DNA of 64,000 bases from positions 134,590 through 198,589 of the forward strand of contig NC_019958.1 in the NCBI RefSeq assembly GCF_000328565.1, given 5' to 3'. A program made the position numbers and the translations under genes. Below are positions 36,906-45,688 of this stretch, piece after piece. Under the pieces are notes generated by a model that saw only the letters and a program-made list of their open reading frames with translations, did not search any database and was not told where the DNA came from. This DNA is from Mycobacterium sp. JS623 (GTDB taxonomy: Bacteria; Actinomycetota; Actinomycetes; Mycobacteriales; Mycobacteriaceae). How positions within the stretch are numbered: the first letter of the stretch is position 1; each line of letters starts with the position of its first letter.

Positions 36906-37145
36906 ATGGCCAACCGGTACAACTACGTGCACACCGATGCAAAGGGTGCGCTCTATCAGGGTCTGCCCGCAGTTGAAGCGCGCACGGAGTGGGGAACGAC
37001 GGAGATCGAAGAGAGCCACGCACTGGGCCTGTTCAACGCCGGCGGCGACGGACTGATCATCGACGGAAAGCCGGAAGACCTGCTCCAGTTCGTGGATCTC
37101 CTCCACGCCCACGCGCACACAGTGTTCGACAGGGCCAGCCATTAG
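36906..37145 (+). CDS. Small unknown protein
   Basis: 79 residues (NRYNYVHTDAKGALYQGLPA; DGLIIDGKPEDLLQFVDLLH), acidic, one small alpha+beta fold. AGGTAGGGAG stands before the ATG. Confidence 0.6.
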   Translation: MANRYNYVHTDAKGALYQGLPAVEARTEWGTTEIEESHALGLFNAGGDGLIIDGKPEDLLQFVDLLHAHAHTVFDRASH

Positions 37146-37347
37146 CCGAGCTGCAGGATCTTCGTGGCGACCTCGTAACTCTGGACATGGCCCCCCGCGT
37201 CGCTGCATGCGGGAGTCCTCGGCAATGCAAGCCTGACGCCTTACGCAGCACGACCCGCCAGTGCGTCTCTTGCAGAACGGGTTTAGCCCGATCAGTGACG
37301 GTCGGCGTCATCGCGACAGGGAAAAGAAACGACAACGAGGAGCGGGT

Positions 37348-37551
37348 ATGAAGCCGTTGGAACGGGTTGTGGTCCAACTCTCGCCGGGCAATTTCATCAT
37401 TGGTCACTACCTCAGCGACAACAGCCAGGGCGATCCGCTGATTTCCTATCATGACCACCCGGCCGGAGAAACCTGGGGTCGACACGCGACCTACGAGGTC
37501 ACCGCCAGCGGTGAGACGTGCACGTGTGATTCGGCGCGCGCCCGAGGTTAG
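37348..37551 (+). CDS. Small unknown protein, SH3-like
   Basis: 67 residues with strand-rich text (ERVVVQLSPGNFIIGHYLSD) and a final pair CTC. CGAGGAGCGG precedes ATG 37348. The size and strand pattern resemble small SH3-barrel proteins, like the product at 45689. Confidence 0.55.
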   Translation: MKPLERVVVQLSPGNFIIGHYLSDNSQGDPLISYHDHPAGETWGRHATYEVTASGETCTCDSARARG

Positions 37552-37592
37552 GTGACGGTGACGGGACGACTGATTGGCGCACGTCGCTCAGA

Positions 37593-37826
37593 TCAACACC
37601 AGGGCGAGTCGGCTGGCGGTTCATCGACACGCTCGAGAACCTCGGCGACCTCGTCGAAACCAACCACATGGTCCTCAGAGCTTCCAACCCACACGAAGTG
37701 CCCATGGTCGTCGTCCCAGCGGGCGAACCTGTGAGTCCGCGGATGGCGCAGCAAGATCGAATACCATTGACCATCAACCAACTTGGCGCGGTCGTCTACT
37801 GACAGGCCGTTCCGATTCTCCGTCAC
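37593..37826 (-). CDS. Small unknown protein
   Basis: 77 residues (KLVDGQWYSILLRHPRTHRF; DHGHFVWVGSSEDHVVGFDE), likely a small beta domain. The frame is clean but a ribosome-binding site is not clear. Confidence 0.4.
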   Translation of the reverse strand: MTENRNGLSVDDRAKLVDGQWYSILLRHPRTHRFARWDDDHGHFVWVGSSEDHVVGFDEVAEVLERVDEPPADSPWC

Positions 37827-37887
37827 GATGTGATTGTGATCCCCCGGAGGGGCAGCGGACGGTTTCGGCGCGACTGAGCGTCATCAA

Positions 37888-38481
37888 TTAGTTGATCTCC
37901 GCCCCGGACGCCGAATCGGGGGAGACATCGCGTAGTTGTCCCAGACGGCGTCCGTAGATGCGGACGTGATAGCCCCCGCGCTGCGTCAATGCCGGACTCT
38001 CTGACGCCGCGGCCGCGGCGCGCTCGGCTTTCAGGCGGGGTTCACCCATGGCTTGCAGCACTGCTACCGCGAACGCCTCTGCGGCCAGTCGCGACGGAAG
38101 GAAGCACTCCCCGAAGCCATGTCGTGATCGGGCTTTGCGGAACTCCACGACATAGACCTCGCGGTTGGCCAGCTGCATAGCCGCGCCGACGATGTCGGTC
38201 AGTGAGGTGGCCACCTGCTGGAGGAACTGGAGTGTGGGCAACGGCTCGGCCGAGACCAGGAAGTGTCCGCCGGCGCGGCCGACGCGAGCGGTGACCATCC
38301 CCTCCTGGATCAACGGTGCATAGGCGTCCCGGGCTGGCTTCGGCCCGGCGTCGACGCTGAAGAATTCGTCGTTGAGTTGTTCGATACTTGGTAGCCGGTC
38401 GCCAACTGCATACTGGCCCAGGGCGATACGTTGCCGGAGAACGTCGGTAACCTGCTGCGCGTTGTACTTCCCTCCGGCCAT
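37888..38481 (-). CDS. GntR-like transcriptional regulator
   Basis: 197 residues. The N-terminal winged helix (VTDVLRQRIALGQYAVGDRL then PSIEQLNDEF) is of GntR type; the C-terminal 110 residues (from about residue 85) are an unknown helical domain rather than a standard FadR or UTRA domain. GGAGGGAAG precedes the ATG. KorSA-type GntR repressors control transfer in actinobacterial plasmids, so a similar role is possible. Confidence 0.75.
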   Translation of the reverse strand: MAGGKYNAQQVTDVLRQRIALGQYAVGDRLPSIEQLNDEFFSVDAGPKPARDAYAPLIQEGMVTARVGRAGGHFLVSAEPLPTLQFLQQVATSLTDIVGAAMQLANREVYVVEFRKARSRHGFGECFLPSRLAAEAFAVAVLQAMGEPRLKAERAAAAASESPALTQRGGYHVRIYGRRLGQLRDVSPDSASGAEIN

Positions 38482-38781
38482 GTGGGGAATGCTACGAGTG
38501 CGCCGTCACCCCGGGGTGAGCGACGCGAACTTGTCACGTCGAGATGCCCGGCCAGGGTGTGCGTCGCAGCCGAGCCACTGCGGTGGAGACACCGCAGTGC
38601 GGGGTTTCGAGGATAGAGCACCAAATCGCAGGTCGGTTACCTGCTAAACCCACGGCCTGCCAGAAATGTGCGCGACACCGGAGCACGTCCCCGCCGAGGC
38701 GTCCTGCGGCGGTGAGAATCCCGACGATGACGCACCAGCCCGGGCATCGACGGGCGGTGAATACACCCCTGGGGAGTAATC
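38482..38781. other. Divergent intergenic region
   Basis: 300 bases between the GntR gene and 38782. It must carry promoters for both. CACCCCGGGGTG near 38509 is a perfect palindrome and a possible operator. No gene is supported. Confidence 0.35.
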
Positions 38782-39093
38782 ATGAGCAGTGCCTACGCGT
38801 GGCGAATCGACGAAGACCACCTGGACTCGGCGCCGCCGAACGCTGTCGGCGTCGCGGGACCACGTGACGCCCGCCTGGACGATCAGGGAAATCCGACGGG
38901 CTACGCCCACCGCCACCAGTTCCGGATGTATGACGACGACAACATCCTGTACGTCACCGGAACCCTGTTCTGGGACGGAGAGAGTGAACCTGAGGAAGAG
39001 TTCGCGTACGCACCGTTGCGGGACTACGGGACACCAGGCCTGGGATGCGTGCTCGTCCGCTACACCGGCCAGCCGCACTGGGATTGTGGCTAG
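38782..39093 (+). CDS. Small acidic protein, unknown
   Basis: 103 residues, acidic (YAWRIDEDHLDSAPPNAVGV; RMYDDDNILYVTGTLFWDGE). GGGGAG lies upstream of the ATG. The strand-rich acidic character recalls small phage or plasmid inhibitors that mimic DNA, but no family is identified. Confidence 0.6.
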   Translation: MSSAYAWRIDEDHLDSAPPNAVGVAGPRDARLDDQGNPTGYAHRHQFRMYDDDNILYVTGTLFWDGESEPEEEFAYAPLRDYGTPGLGCVLVRYTGQPHWDCG

Positions 39094-39322
39094 ACAGAAC
39101 CCTGCGCCGGGCCGGCGATCGGAGTTTACCTCGGAACCGCAAGGGATCCGCAGAATTCCCCCGACGGCGGACCCACGGACCGCGGCATCCGGTCCCAGAT
39201 CCACCGAAAACAGTTCAACGCGATGACATCGCGACAACACCGATGAAGCAGCACCGCGACGGTATATGACCCACATTCGCGATTTGACAGCCAAGCTTCA
39301 CCTCGATCAATCGGAGGAACTC

Positions 39323-39529
39323 ATGAAAACCATTACGCGGCAAGCGAACCAGCTCAGCACCGGCGACGTCATCATCGACCCCGACGGCAACCGGCACGAA
39401 GTAACAGCGATCACCATCCACGGGCTGAGCGCAGCCTGGCTGACGTTCACCACCGACACCGGCTTAACCATCGACAAGACCCAAGACGCGGCACGCCTCG
39501 ATACGTACGACGTCATCGCCGAGGAGTGA
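39323..39529 (+). CDS. Small unknown protein
   Basis: 68 residues from ATG 39323, chosen because CGGAGGAACTC sits just upstream. The sequence (LSTGDVIIDPDGNRHEVTAI) is a small beta-barrel-like domain. Confidence 0.6.
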   Translation: MKTITRQANQLSTGDVIIDPDGNRHEVTAITIHGLSAAWLTFTTDTGLTIDKTQDAARLDTYDVIAEE

Positions 39530-39666
39530 CGGACCCGCGCTCATGAACGGCTACAAGAAATCCGGCCGGCAAAAGTGTCGGTCGCCCACCGTCGGCTCGC
39601 CACGCGTGAACATGACCCGCGAACCGCCTCCCAATCCGCGAGCGGCCACCGCAAAGGGGGAACACC

Positions 39667-39900
39667 ATGTCCACTGACATCGCGACCATCGCAACGCAAG
39701 TCCCGTCGAGCGCCGCCCAACACGCCGTGGCCAAGATCATGGCCGCCTTGGGGTCCCAGAGTCGATGGAACTACGACACGCTCGACAGCATCGCCCAGGC
39801 CGTGCGACCGGTGATGAAGGACATGGAGGGTTTGGTGCCCAGCGTCTTCGATCAGAGCCCGGCCGCAGTCGAGTTCTGGGAAGCCGTCAACTCACGCTGA
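39667..39900 (+). CDS. Small helical protein
   Basis: 77 residues, helical and acidic (QHAVAKIMAALGSQSRWNYD). AAAGGGGGAACACC precedes the ATG. No family recognised. Confidence 0.6.
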   Translation: MSTDIATIATQVPSSAAQHAVAKIMAALGSQSRWNYDTLDSIAQAVRPVMKDMEGLVPSVFDQSPAAVEFWEAVNSR

Positions 39901-40131
39901 GTCGGTGACTGGCTACCGGCGCGCTGCCAAGGTGAACGACCACGCCTGCGCTACCTCGGGTAGTCGATCAGAGTGTTCCGGCTGAGATCAGAAAGTCCTT
40001 CCTGATTCGTGTCGTTCGGCGGGCTGGCGCGGCCATTGAGGTGTGGTGGCACCACACGCGACCACGGCACGCTCCCACCTACGCCAGTGGGGCCCGTCTG
40101 GTCCCGACGAATGGAAAGGAGGGGTTCGGCC

Positions 40132-40371
40132 ATGGGGATGACGATTCGGGTCGACAACGCATACTCCGACGGACATGAGTCCCAGCAGACGATCACCGAC
40201 GTTGATGAGTTCACCGGTGACCCGACCGACGAAGATGCCCTGCGTGATCACCTCTTCGAGTTCACCGGTGACGGTCACGGCGACACGCATCGGGTTGACG
40301 GGTTCCATGAGGTCACGATCCTGGCTGCTGCGAATGACGCCCTGGTCGGACGCACCGTGGAGTTCGGGTGA
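40132..40371 (+). CDS. Small strongly acidic protein
   Basis: 79 residues with more than 25 percent Asp/Glu (SQQTITDVDEFTGDPTDEDA). ATG 40132 follows AAAGGAGGGG. A DNA-mimic or inhibitor is conceivable from charge alone. Confidence 0.65.
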   Translation: MGMTIRVDNAYSDGHESQQTITDVDEFTGDPTDEDALRDHLFEFTGDGHGDTHRVDGFHEVTILAAANDALVGRTVEFG

Positions 40372-40404
40372 GGTGGTGGGCATCGTGGCTGATGAGGTCC
40401 GGCG

Positions 40405-40629
40405 ATGACTGAGGTAGACCCGTTCGCGGGATGGGAGATGCGGTCGGTCGGTTGCTACTGGACCCGGCCGATCGGCGATGGGCGTAAGGCCACATTGTCG
40501 ACGTGGAGCCGTGGTGGCGAGGGCGGTTACGCGCTGACCGTCGACCGCGTGGAGACGCAGTTCCCTGATCTCGACGGGGCATTGGCGGCGTACGACGAGC
40601 TCGCCGCCGCCGCGGCCGCCGCTCGGTGA
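40405..40629 (+). CDS. Small unknown protein
   Basis: 74 residues (RSVGCYWTRPIGDGRKATLS), one small domain ending in an Ala run. GAGGTCCGGCG precedes the ATG. It follows the acidic protein by 33 bases and may share its transcript. Confidence 0.55.
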   Translation: MTEVDPFAGWEMRSVGCYWTRPIGDGRKATLSTWSRGGEGGYALTVDRVETQFPDLDGALAAYDELAAAAAAAR

Positions 40630-40683
40630 GCGGCGCGATCACGTAGCCCCACCTGACCGTTACCGCGGGGCCTTGGATGACTC

Positions 40684-40929
40684 TCAGGTACCAGGGGGAA
40701 GTGGGAAGCGGCGCATCGCGTCGGCATAGTGCTCAAGCAGGAGTGGAGTCACCTCGTCGACCATGGGCGTCTTGGTCGCGGTGGCCTGCATGCGCATGGC
40801 GAAGTGCAAGCTGGCGGGAATGTCGAGGGTGAGCCGACTCTCGCGCGGTGCGGACGGTTGAGCAGGAGCAGCCTGATTGGCGCCACGCGCCCGCGCGGTC
40901 CTGCTCTTGTCGGGACGACTGTTTGCCAT
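40684..40929 (-). CDS. Ribbon-helix-helix-like DNA-binding protein
   Basis: 81 residues: basic N-terminal arm, then RLTLDIPASLHFAMRMQATA and helices to the C-terminus, similar in design to the partition partner at 20858. CAGGAAAGG precedes the ATG on the minus strand. It is divergent from tap, so it may bind the intervening region and control tap-tpg. Confidence 0.65.
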   Translation of the reverse strand: MANSRPDKSRTARARGANQAAPAQPSAPRESRLTLDIPASLHFAMRMQATATKTPMVDEVTPLLLEHYADAMRRFPLPPGT

Positions 40930-41148
40930 CGAACGAGCCTTTCCTGTCAGCGACGTTCCTCGAAGGAGGCCGTGGCGCTAACGTCATGCGAGTCATAAGG
41001 TTTGGCGCCGCGCTCGGGGCTGAGTGTAACCACAACGAAGCTGCCATACGGGTATGTGAGTATGTGAGCGTGTTGCTGCACGACTATACGGGCGCACGTG
41101 TGATGATCTGTATGTCAGTAGGGCTGTGGATACAGAAGGGATGGTGTC
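40930..41148. promoter_or_regulatory. Control region between the ribbon-helix-helix gene and tap
   Basis: TATGTGAG is repeated head to tail at 41053-41060 and 41061-41068. AAGGGATGG lies before the tap GTG at 41149. The repeats are candidate sites for the divergent 40684 protein. Confidence 0.45.
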
Positions 41149-43053
41149 GTGGCCGAGCATCTGATCACCTCCGAAGGGCAGACGTACCGAGTGTCCGCCG
41201 ACGGCCACGACGGGGCCGACATCGATGGCATCATCGAGTGGCTGTGCCAATTCCACGGCGAGCCGACGACGCTCAACGCGCTGTCCCGCCCGCAGGTGCT
41301 CAGCCGGATCGGCCGAAGCTCCATTCCTAGCGACTTCCCCGAGCCGGGTGTCGTCATCGGCGACGAAGGCCGGCAAAGCGGCGGCAGAACCCGGGGGTGG
41401 CTGCCACAAGCCGTACAGCTGTGGGAGGACGTTGCAAGTGCACAGCTAGCGGCGGCCGCGGAGTCGGAGCGGCCCGCCGATGTCGACTCGTCCCGTGGAA
41501 CGGAATCCGCCGACGTCGACGACGCCACCTCTCAGGGGGGTCGCACCGACGATGATGGCGAGAACGTGAACTGGGAGCTCGGCCAGCGCCAATGGTCAGA
41601 CACCCCCGCCAGTGGCGACCGCATGGTGGTTATCTTGAGCAGTCGCGGCGCCCTCACCCCGTCCGGGCTCGCAATTAGCCGCGGACCGCTAAGCACCGCC
41701 GCCGACCTCGCCCGGTTCGTCTGGCATCGCTGGCCGAACAAACCCGAATCGCGCGGCGCGCGCGGAGCCGCGGCGCACCCGCAGATCTGGATCACGGCTC
41801 CTGCATTGCAGGCGGCGGGAATGACGCCACCGAAGAAGCCCATCGAGCGGTCCGAGGACCTGTCAGCCACCATCGCAGCGCTGTTCGACTGCGAAATCAC
41901 CAGCGCGAGAGCCGGATGGTTCACCGCCGCGTTCCGGTCGCCCAAGGGTGACGGCGAGAGCCGCCGGGTCCATCTCGTCTTACTGCCGTTCCTGTGGCTC
42001 GACCCCTCCCCGCAACGCCCCAAGGACGAAGGCCTGGCCGGAACACGGGGCACCGAGACCGAATTGCCTGACGATGAGGACCAGGCCGTCGAAACGCTCG
42101 GGCGCCGCATCGCGTGGCTGACCAGCATTTCCGACGGAGTCCTCCCGGCAGCGCGGCCGGCCTCGATCGGCGCCGCCCTGTTGGACTCGGTGCGCGCGCG
42201 GGCCCGCGCTCAAAAGCGCGTCGAAGCATGCCCCCTGCCAGACACGTTGCACGCCGAGACCCCGAGGCTCGATCCCAACCTCGAAGCCTGGAAGAACATG
42301 CCGCACAACGCCAAAGGCGATGCGGTCGACGTCGAAGTTGACCAACGAGCCGCCTATCTGGCCAGCGCCGGCCAAGTCGACCTCGGATACGGTGTCCCCG
42401 TCGAAATGAGCAAGGTAGATCCCGAAGTGTTCACTGAACGAAACCCGTTCGGCCTATGGCGCATCACGACCCCGCCGGCGGGAATGCTCGACGGGCTGAC
42501 GCAGAAGCTGCCGCTGCCACACGAACACATGCACTGGACGGAATCGAGCACGTTCTGGGCCACGACGCTCGCAGTGAATCACCTGATGGAACCCGTCTCC
42601 GAGGGGGGTGCCGGTCTAGGACTCTCCGAACTGCAGTTCAGCCAGGCGTGGGTGTGGCCTCAGAAATCCCGGTTGCTGCGCGGCTGGGCCGACATCCTGC
42701 GCAGCAGACTGATGGAGGCCATCGCCGAGGGGCGTAAGGACCAAGAAGACCTGATCAAGAACATCTACAAATCGTTCATCGGGCGGATGGCGGGAAGTCA
42801 ACATCCCGCTGGTCAGCGGCACTATCAGCAACCGGCGTGGGCGGCTACCATCCATGCCGACACCCGGCGCCGGGCCCTGCGCTACGCCGCATCGATCGCC
42901 ACTGAGCAAGGCATTTACCCCATCGCCGCGCGCGACATCGACACCTTCGTCTACCGGCTGCCCCCCGAGGTCGACCCGTATGAGGTCCTGGAGGAGAAGT
43001 CCACCGACAACGGCAAGTACCGCGTCAAGGTCATCAACTCGGGTCAGGGCTGA
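41149..43053 (+). CDS. tap: Tap-like telomere-associated protein with PolB-like catalytic motifs
   Basis: 634 residues. The C-terminal 250 follow the pattern of Streptomyces Tap proteins, which recruit and nucleotidylate the terminal protein at linear replicon ends. Three family B polymerase signatures are recognisable: motif A VDQRAAYL (D398, Y403), motif B KNIYKSFIG (K537, G545, matching K-x3-N-S-x-Y-G) and motif C ARDIDTFVY (D596, D598). The usual N-terminal XRE domain of Streptomyces Tap is replaced by an unrelated acidic region (about 1-145). GTG start with AAGGGATGG. The stop overlaps the tpg-like start. The assignment is by motif pattern and operon; identity is low. Confidence 0.75.
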   Translation: MAEHLITSEGQTYRVSADGHDGADIDGIIEWLCQFHGEPTTLNALSRPQVLSRIGRSSIPSDFPEPGVVIGDEGRQSGGRTRGWLPQAVQLWEDVASAQLAAAAESERPADVDSSRGTESADVDDATSQGGRTDDDGENVNWELGQRQWSDTPASGDRMVVILSSRGALTPSGLAISRGPLSTAADLARFVWHRWPNKPESRGARGAAAHPQIWITAPALQAAGMTPPKKPIERSEDLSATIAALFDCEITSARAGWFTAAFRSPKGDGESRRVHLVLLPFLWLDPSPQRPKDEGLAGTRGTETELPDDEDQAVETLGRRIAWLTSISDGVLPAARPASIGAALLDSVRARARAQKRVEACPLPDTLHAETPRLDPNLEAWKNMPHNAKGDAVDVEVDQRAAYLASAGQVDLGYGVPVEMSKVDPEVFTERNPFGLWRITTPPAGMLDGLTQKLPLPHEHMHWTESSTFWATTLAVNHLMEPVSEGGAGLGLSELQFSQAWVWPQKSRLLRGWADILRSRLMEAIAEGRKDQEDLIKNIYKSFIGRMAGSQHPAGQRHYQQPAWAATIHADTRRRALRYAASIATEQGIYPIAARDIDTFVYRLPPEVDPYEVLEEKSTDNGKYRVKVINSGQG

Positions 43054-43748
43054 TGGAGCGATGGGGTGTTCCGGATAGGGCGGCCCAACCACCACGCAGG
43101 GCCGCGTCGAGTTCGCCGCGGCCCACCAACTTCACGGCGGCCCTGCCCTCCCCAGGTTTCAGTGCGGCGTTCCAAGCGCTCACCGGCCGCAAGTTGCGTG
43201 AACTGGGCGGCCGGTGGCTGCAGCGGCCTCAACGGGAGCGGCAAGCCGAAGCCGCACGCCGAGCCACCACCGAGATGGCCAACCGCATCGAAAGGCAGAC
43301 AGGTCGGCGCCCCGCCGACTCCACCATCCGACGCAGCGCACGCACCAACCGAACGCCCCGCGGTTTGGACACCAGCGTCAGCAATCGACAGACCAGGATC
43401 GACGCCGCCGGCGGAGTCAAGGCGCTCTCCCAGCTGCTCGGCGTGAGCCAGTACGCGGTGAGGCGATGGCGAGACCAAGGCCGCCCACTAGTACCCGGAG
43501 CGCTGACCGTGGTCGCCGATGTTGAAGGAGTGCTGGTCGTCAACGGGGAGGAGTATCCGCGGACCATGTCGGTGACGATCGACATCTACCCGCCGGCGGC
43601 CGACGACGTCCGCATCGCCTACGCCCTGGGCGATCTCGACAGTATCGCCGAGTTGCTCGGCCCCGAAATCGCAGAACAAGTGGACTGGGCCGGCGAGGCC
43701 GATCGCGAGTTCACCGTCACCGAGATCACCGACATCACTTTGCACTGA
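43053..43748 (+). CDS. tpg: Tpg-like terminal protein
   Basis: 231 residues. It overlaps tap by one base (TGATG), as the tap-tpg pair does in linear actinobacterial replicons. Residues 1-115 are basic and Arg-rich; a helix-turn-helix lies at about 120-142 (GGVKALSQLLGVSQYAVRRW), where Streptomyces Tpg has a very similar helix-turn-helix; an acidic domain follows. Tpg is the protein linked to the 5' ends of linear DNA and primes end synthesis. The acceptor hydroxyl residue cannot be picked by eye. The N-terminal extension is unusual. Confidence 0.65.
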   Translation: MERWGVPDRAAQPPRRAASSSPRPTNFTAALPSPGFSAAFQALTGRKLRELGGRWLQRPQRERQAEAARRATTEMANRIERQTGRRPADSTIRRSARTNRTPRGLDTSVSNRQTRIDAAGGVKALSQLLGVSQYAVRRWRDQGRPLVPGALTVVADVEGVLVVNGEEYPRTMSVTIDIYPPAADDVRIAYALGDLDSIAELLGPEIAEQVDWAGEADREFTVTEITDITLH

Positions 43749-43922
43749 TACACGGATCGCCGGAATTTGAGCCTGGTTGGACGTGTCGGTCCCCGCTATC
43801 GAGCTGACGGCTCTAATAGCATCGGCACTCCTCATGAGACGCGTTCGGCCGGCCAGGCCGGTGGATGGGTGGGTGGGTGAGCCTGCGCGCAGCCGAGGGG
43901 ACGACAGCGATCGGGGAGCAAC

Positions 43923-44111
43923 GTGGCGATATGCGGATGGAACGGATGCACCGCACTCGGGGATGAGGACTACTTCGGCCGTTGCGAGGACCACGAATGG
44001 TCGCAGTGCCGAACCGAAGGGTGCACCGAAGACGCTGACGACGGTGAAGGTTTCGACGGATTCTGCGGGAACTGCGCCGATCGCGAAGAAAGAGCCAAGC
44101 GGTGGGGCTGA
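43923..44111 (+). CDS. Small cysteine-rich zinc-binding protein
   Basis: 62 residues with six Cys and two or more His candidates (ICGWNGC, CEDHEWSQCRTEGC, GFCGNCADR). This fits two structural zinc knuckles. GTG start after CGGGGAGCAAC. It follows tpg by about 175 bases. Function unknown; short zinc proteins of this type often bind nucleic acid. Confidence 0.6.
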   Translation: MAICGWNGCTALGDEDYFGRCEDHEWSQCRTEGCTEDADDGEGFDGFCGNCADREERAKRWG

Positions 44112-44166
44112 CAGCGTGCACCCGCGAGGGGCTGACCCGAGCGATGGTGCGTCGTGATTGTTGCGA

Positions 44167-44466
44167 TCAGCGCGGGATCAGTGTGAACGGCACGCTCGCG
44201 GCGGCATGCGCGCGACGAAGTTGCGCGGCAAACGCTTCCTTCGTCATGGGCGGTGACATTGCGCCGGACAACTCGGCCAGGGACGCCGACGTGTCCAACA
44301 TGCGGGCGCGCAGAACGTCCAGGTAAATGCGATAGGAGGCCTCACCGAGGTTTGATGGCCTGCTCTGTTCAAGGGCCGCGTATGCCCGCCGCGCGTCGTT
44401 GGCTTGCGCCTGCGGGTCCCGCCGTTGATATTGCAGCGGGCCGCGCAAGGAATCCCATCGTTGCAT
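44167..44466 (-). CDS. WhiA-like helix-turn-helix protein, second copy
   Basis: 99 residues, with SLAELSGAMSPPMTKEAFAA at about 63-82. The motif is nearly identical to the one in the 26634 product and resembles the WhiA C-terminus. The remaining sequence differs, so the two are distant paralogues or independent acquisitions. The ribosome-binding site is weak. Confidence 0.6.
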   Translation of the reverse strand: MQRWDSLRGPLQYQRRDPQAQANDARRAYAALEQSRPSNLGEASYRIYLDVLRARMLDTSASLAELSGAMSPPMTKEAFAAQLRRAHAAASVPFTLIPR

Positions 44467-44771
44467 TGGTCAATCCCATCACTCAGACCTTGGCAAGGTG
44501 CGAACGCCGGCATGATGCCACCATCGGTGCCCGTCCGGTCGGAACTGGCAGTCGTCGCGGCCAGATTCGTCCCCGCGAAGGAATCTAGGTCACCCTCCAG
44601 CGGAACTCGTCGGCCGCGAGCCGGGCGGTCCGGTCGCGCGCATTTCGGACATATCCGCGGCTACGGCAGTGCGGTCCTCAAAAACGTTGGCCGCCAACGT
44701 GTCGGAAACTCCCACCGCCGAAGCGGCTTCGTAGCATCTGGCCCGACGTCGAGAAAAAGGGGAGCGTAACG
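44467..44771. other. Intergenic region without a supported gene
   Basis: About 300 bases between the WhiA-like gene and 44772. Nothing is visible apart from a good ribosome-binding site (AAAGGGGAG) for the next gene. Confidence 0.4.
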
Positions 44772-45116
44772 ATGTCGGACGATCAAACACTCGAAGAGCT
44801 TGTGAAGCAGCGCGAAATGAGTTCCGTGATAGACCTGCCACAGCTCAACCGCGCCATCCATCGACAGGCGGTCCTCACCGTTCGATGGTGCATACTCTTC
44901 CATCGCCTAAACGGAGTGGTGGACGTCGACCCGGACAACGAGCCGCCCACCCACGCGATCAGCGTGGACGATCGAGGTCTTGACTATGCGCTGCGGTGGC
45001 TACCCCCAGAGCTGATCAGGGCAGAGGCGCCCCGAACTCGCCGGGTATACCTGGCCGATCTCGACAATTACCTTGCCGAGCACAGGAATTCGGACGTGTC
45101 ACCGATGGGCGGGTGA
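44772..45116 (+). CDS. Small unknown protein
   Basis: 114 residues, helical (QTLEELVKQREMSSVIDLPQ; ISVDDRGLDYALRWLPPELI). AAAGGGGAGCG precedes the ATG. The stop overlaps the next start as GTGA, so the two are co-translated and may form a complex. Confidence 0.65.
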   Translation: MSDDQTLEELVKQREMSSVIDLPQLNRAIHRQAVLTVRWCILFHRLNGVVDVDPDNEPPTHAISVDDRGLDYALRWLPPELIRAEAPRTRRVYLADLDNYLAEHRNSDVSPMGG

Positions 45117-45553
45117 TCGCGATGGGCGCTTATCTGCAGGAGCGTGACTGGGAGCCCTACAACGACATCAGTGCCGAGCAGACCGCTCTCGCGACGGCTC
45201 TGCGCATTCCGCTGCTCGCCACCTCGCAGCCCCACTGGAGCTACATCACCGGTGTCGTCGTCGGCACCGGTGACTTTCCCGACAACGGCATTGTTCCCAC
45301 GGACGCCGAGATCCGTGTGATCGCGGATCGACTGGATGAGTACTGCAGCCGCTGGTACCGCTCATCCTTCCGCGCAGCGTTGAAACGGCGCGGTCCGTTC
45401 GATATCGACGGTGCGGCCAACCTCGGCTACTTCCTCAAAAGGCCCAATGGAAGCTGGGTGTACCGCAAGCGAACGTGGGACCGCGGCCCCTATTGGGCCC
45501 CCAACGACGAACTGTTGTCGCTACACGAGGTCATCGGTCGGATGCGTCGCTGA
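45113..45553 (+). CDS. Unknown protein co-translated with 44772
   Basis: 146 residues from GTG 45113; ATG 45122 is the alternative. It contains IPLLATSQPHWSYITGVVVG and a Trp/Arg-rich C-terminus (NGSWVYRKRTWDRGPYWAPN). The fold looks alpha+beta. No family recognised. Confidence 0.6.
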   Translation: MIAMGAYLQERDWEPYNDISAEQTALATALRIPLLATSQPHWSYITGVVVGTGDFPDNGIVPTDAEIRVIADRLDEYCSRWYRSSFRAALKRRGPFDIDGAANLGYFLKRPNGSWVYRKRTWDRGPYWAPNDELLSLHEVIGRMRR

Positions 45554-45688
45554 TCGTCGGGCCTGCGCCAGTGCGCAACCCCTGCTGCACGGCGAAAGCC
45601 GATGACCCGGACGTGTCGGTCTATGCCGACTTCGTGAATAGCGGGTAAGCGTGACCAGATGCGCCCTGTTGAGTGAAAGGAAATCCTG

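Noticed and set aside
38644..39294. Minus-strand frame of 216 codons
   Set aside because: It runs antisense to the 38782 gene, which has a proper ribosome-binding site and sensible composition; the minus frame has neither.
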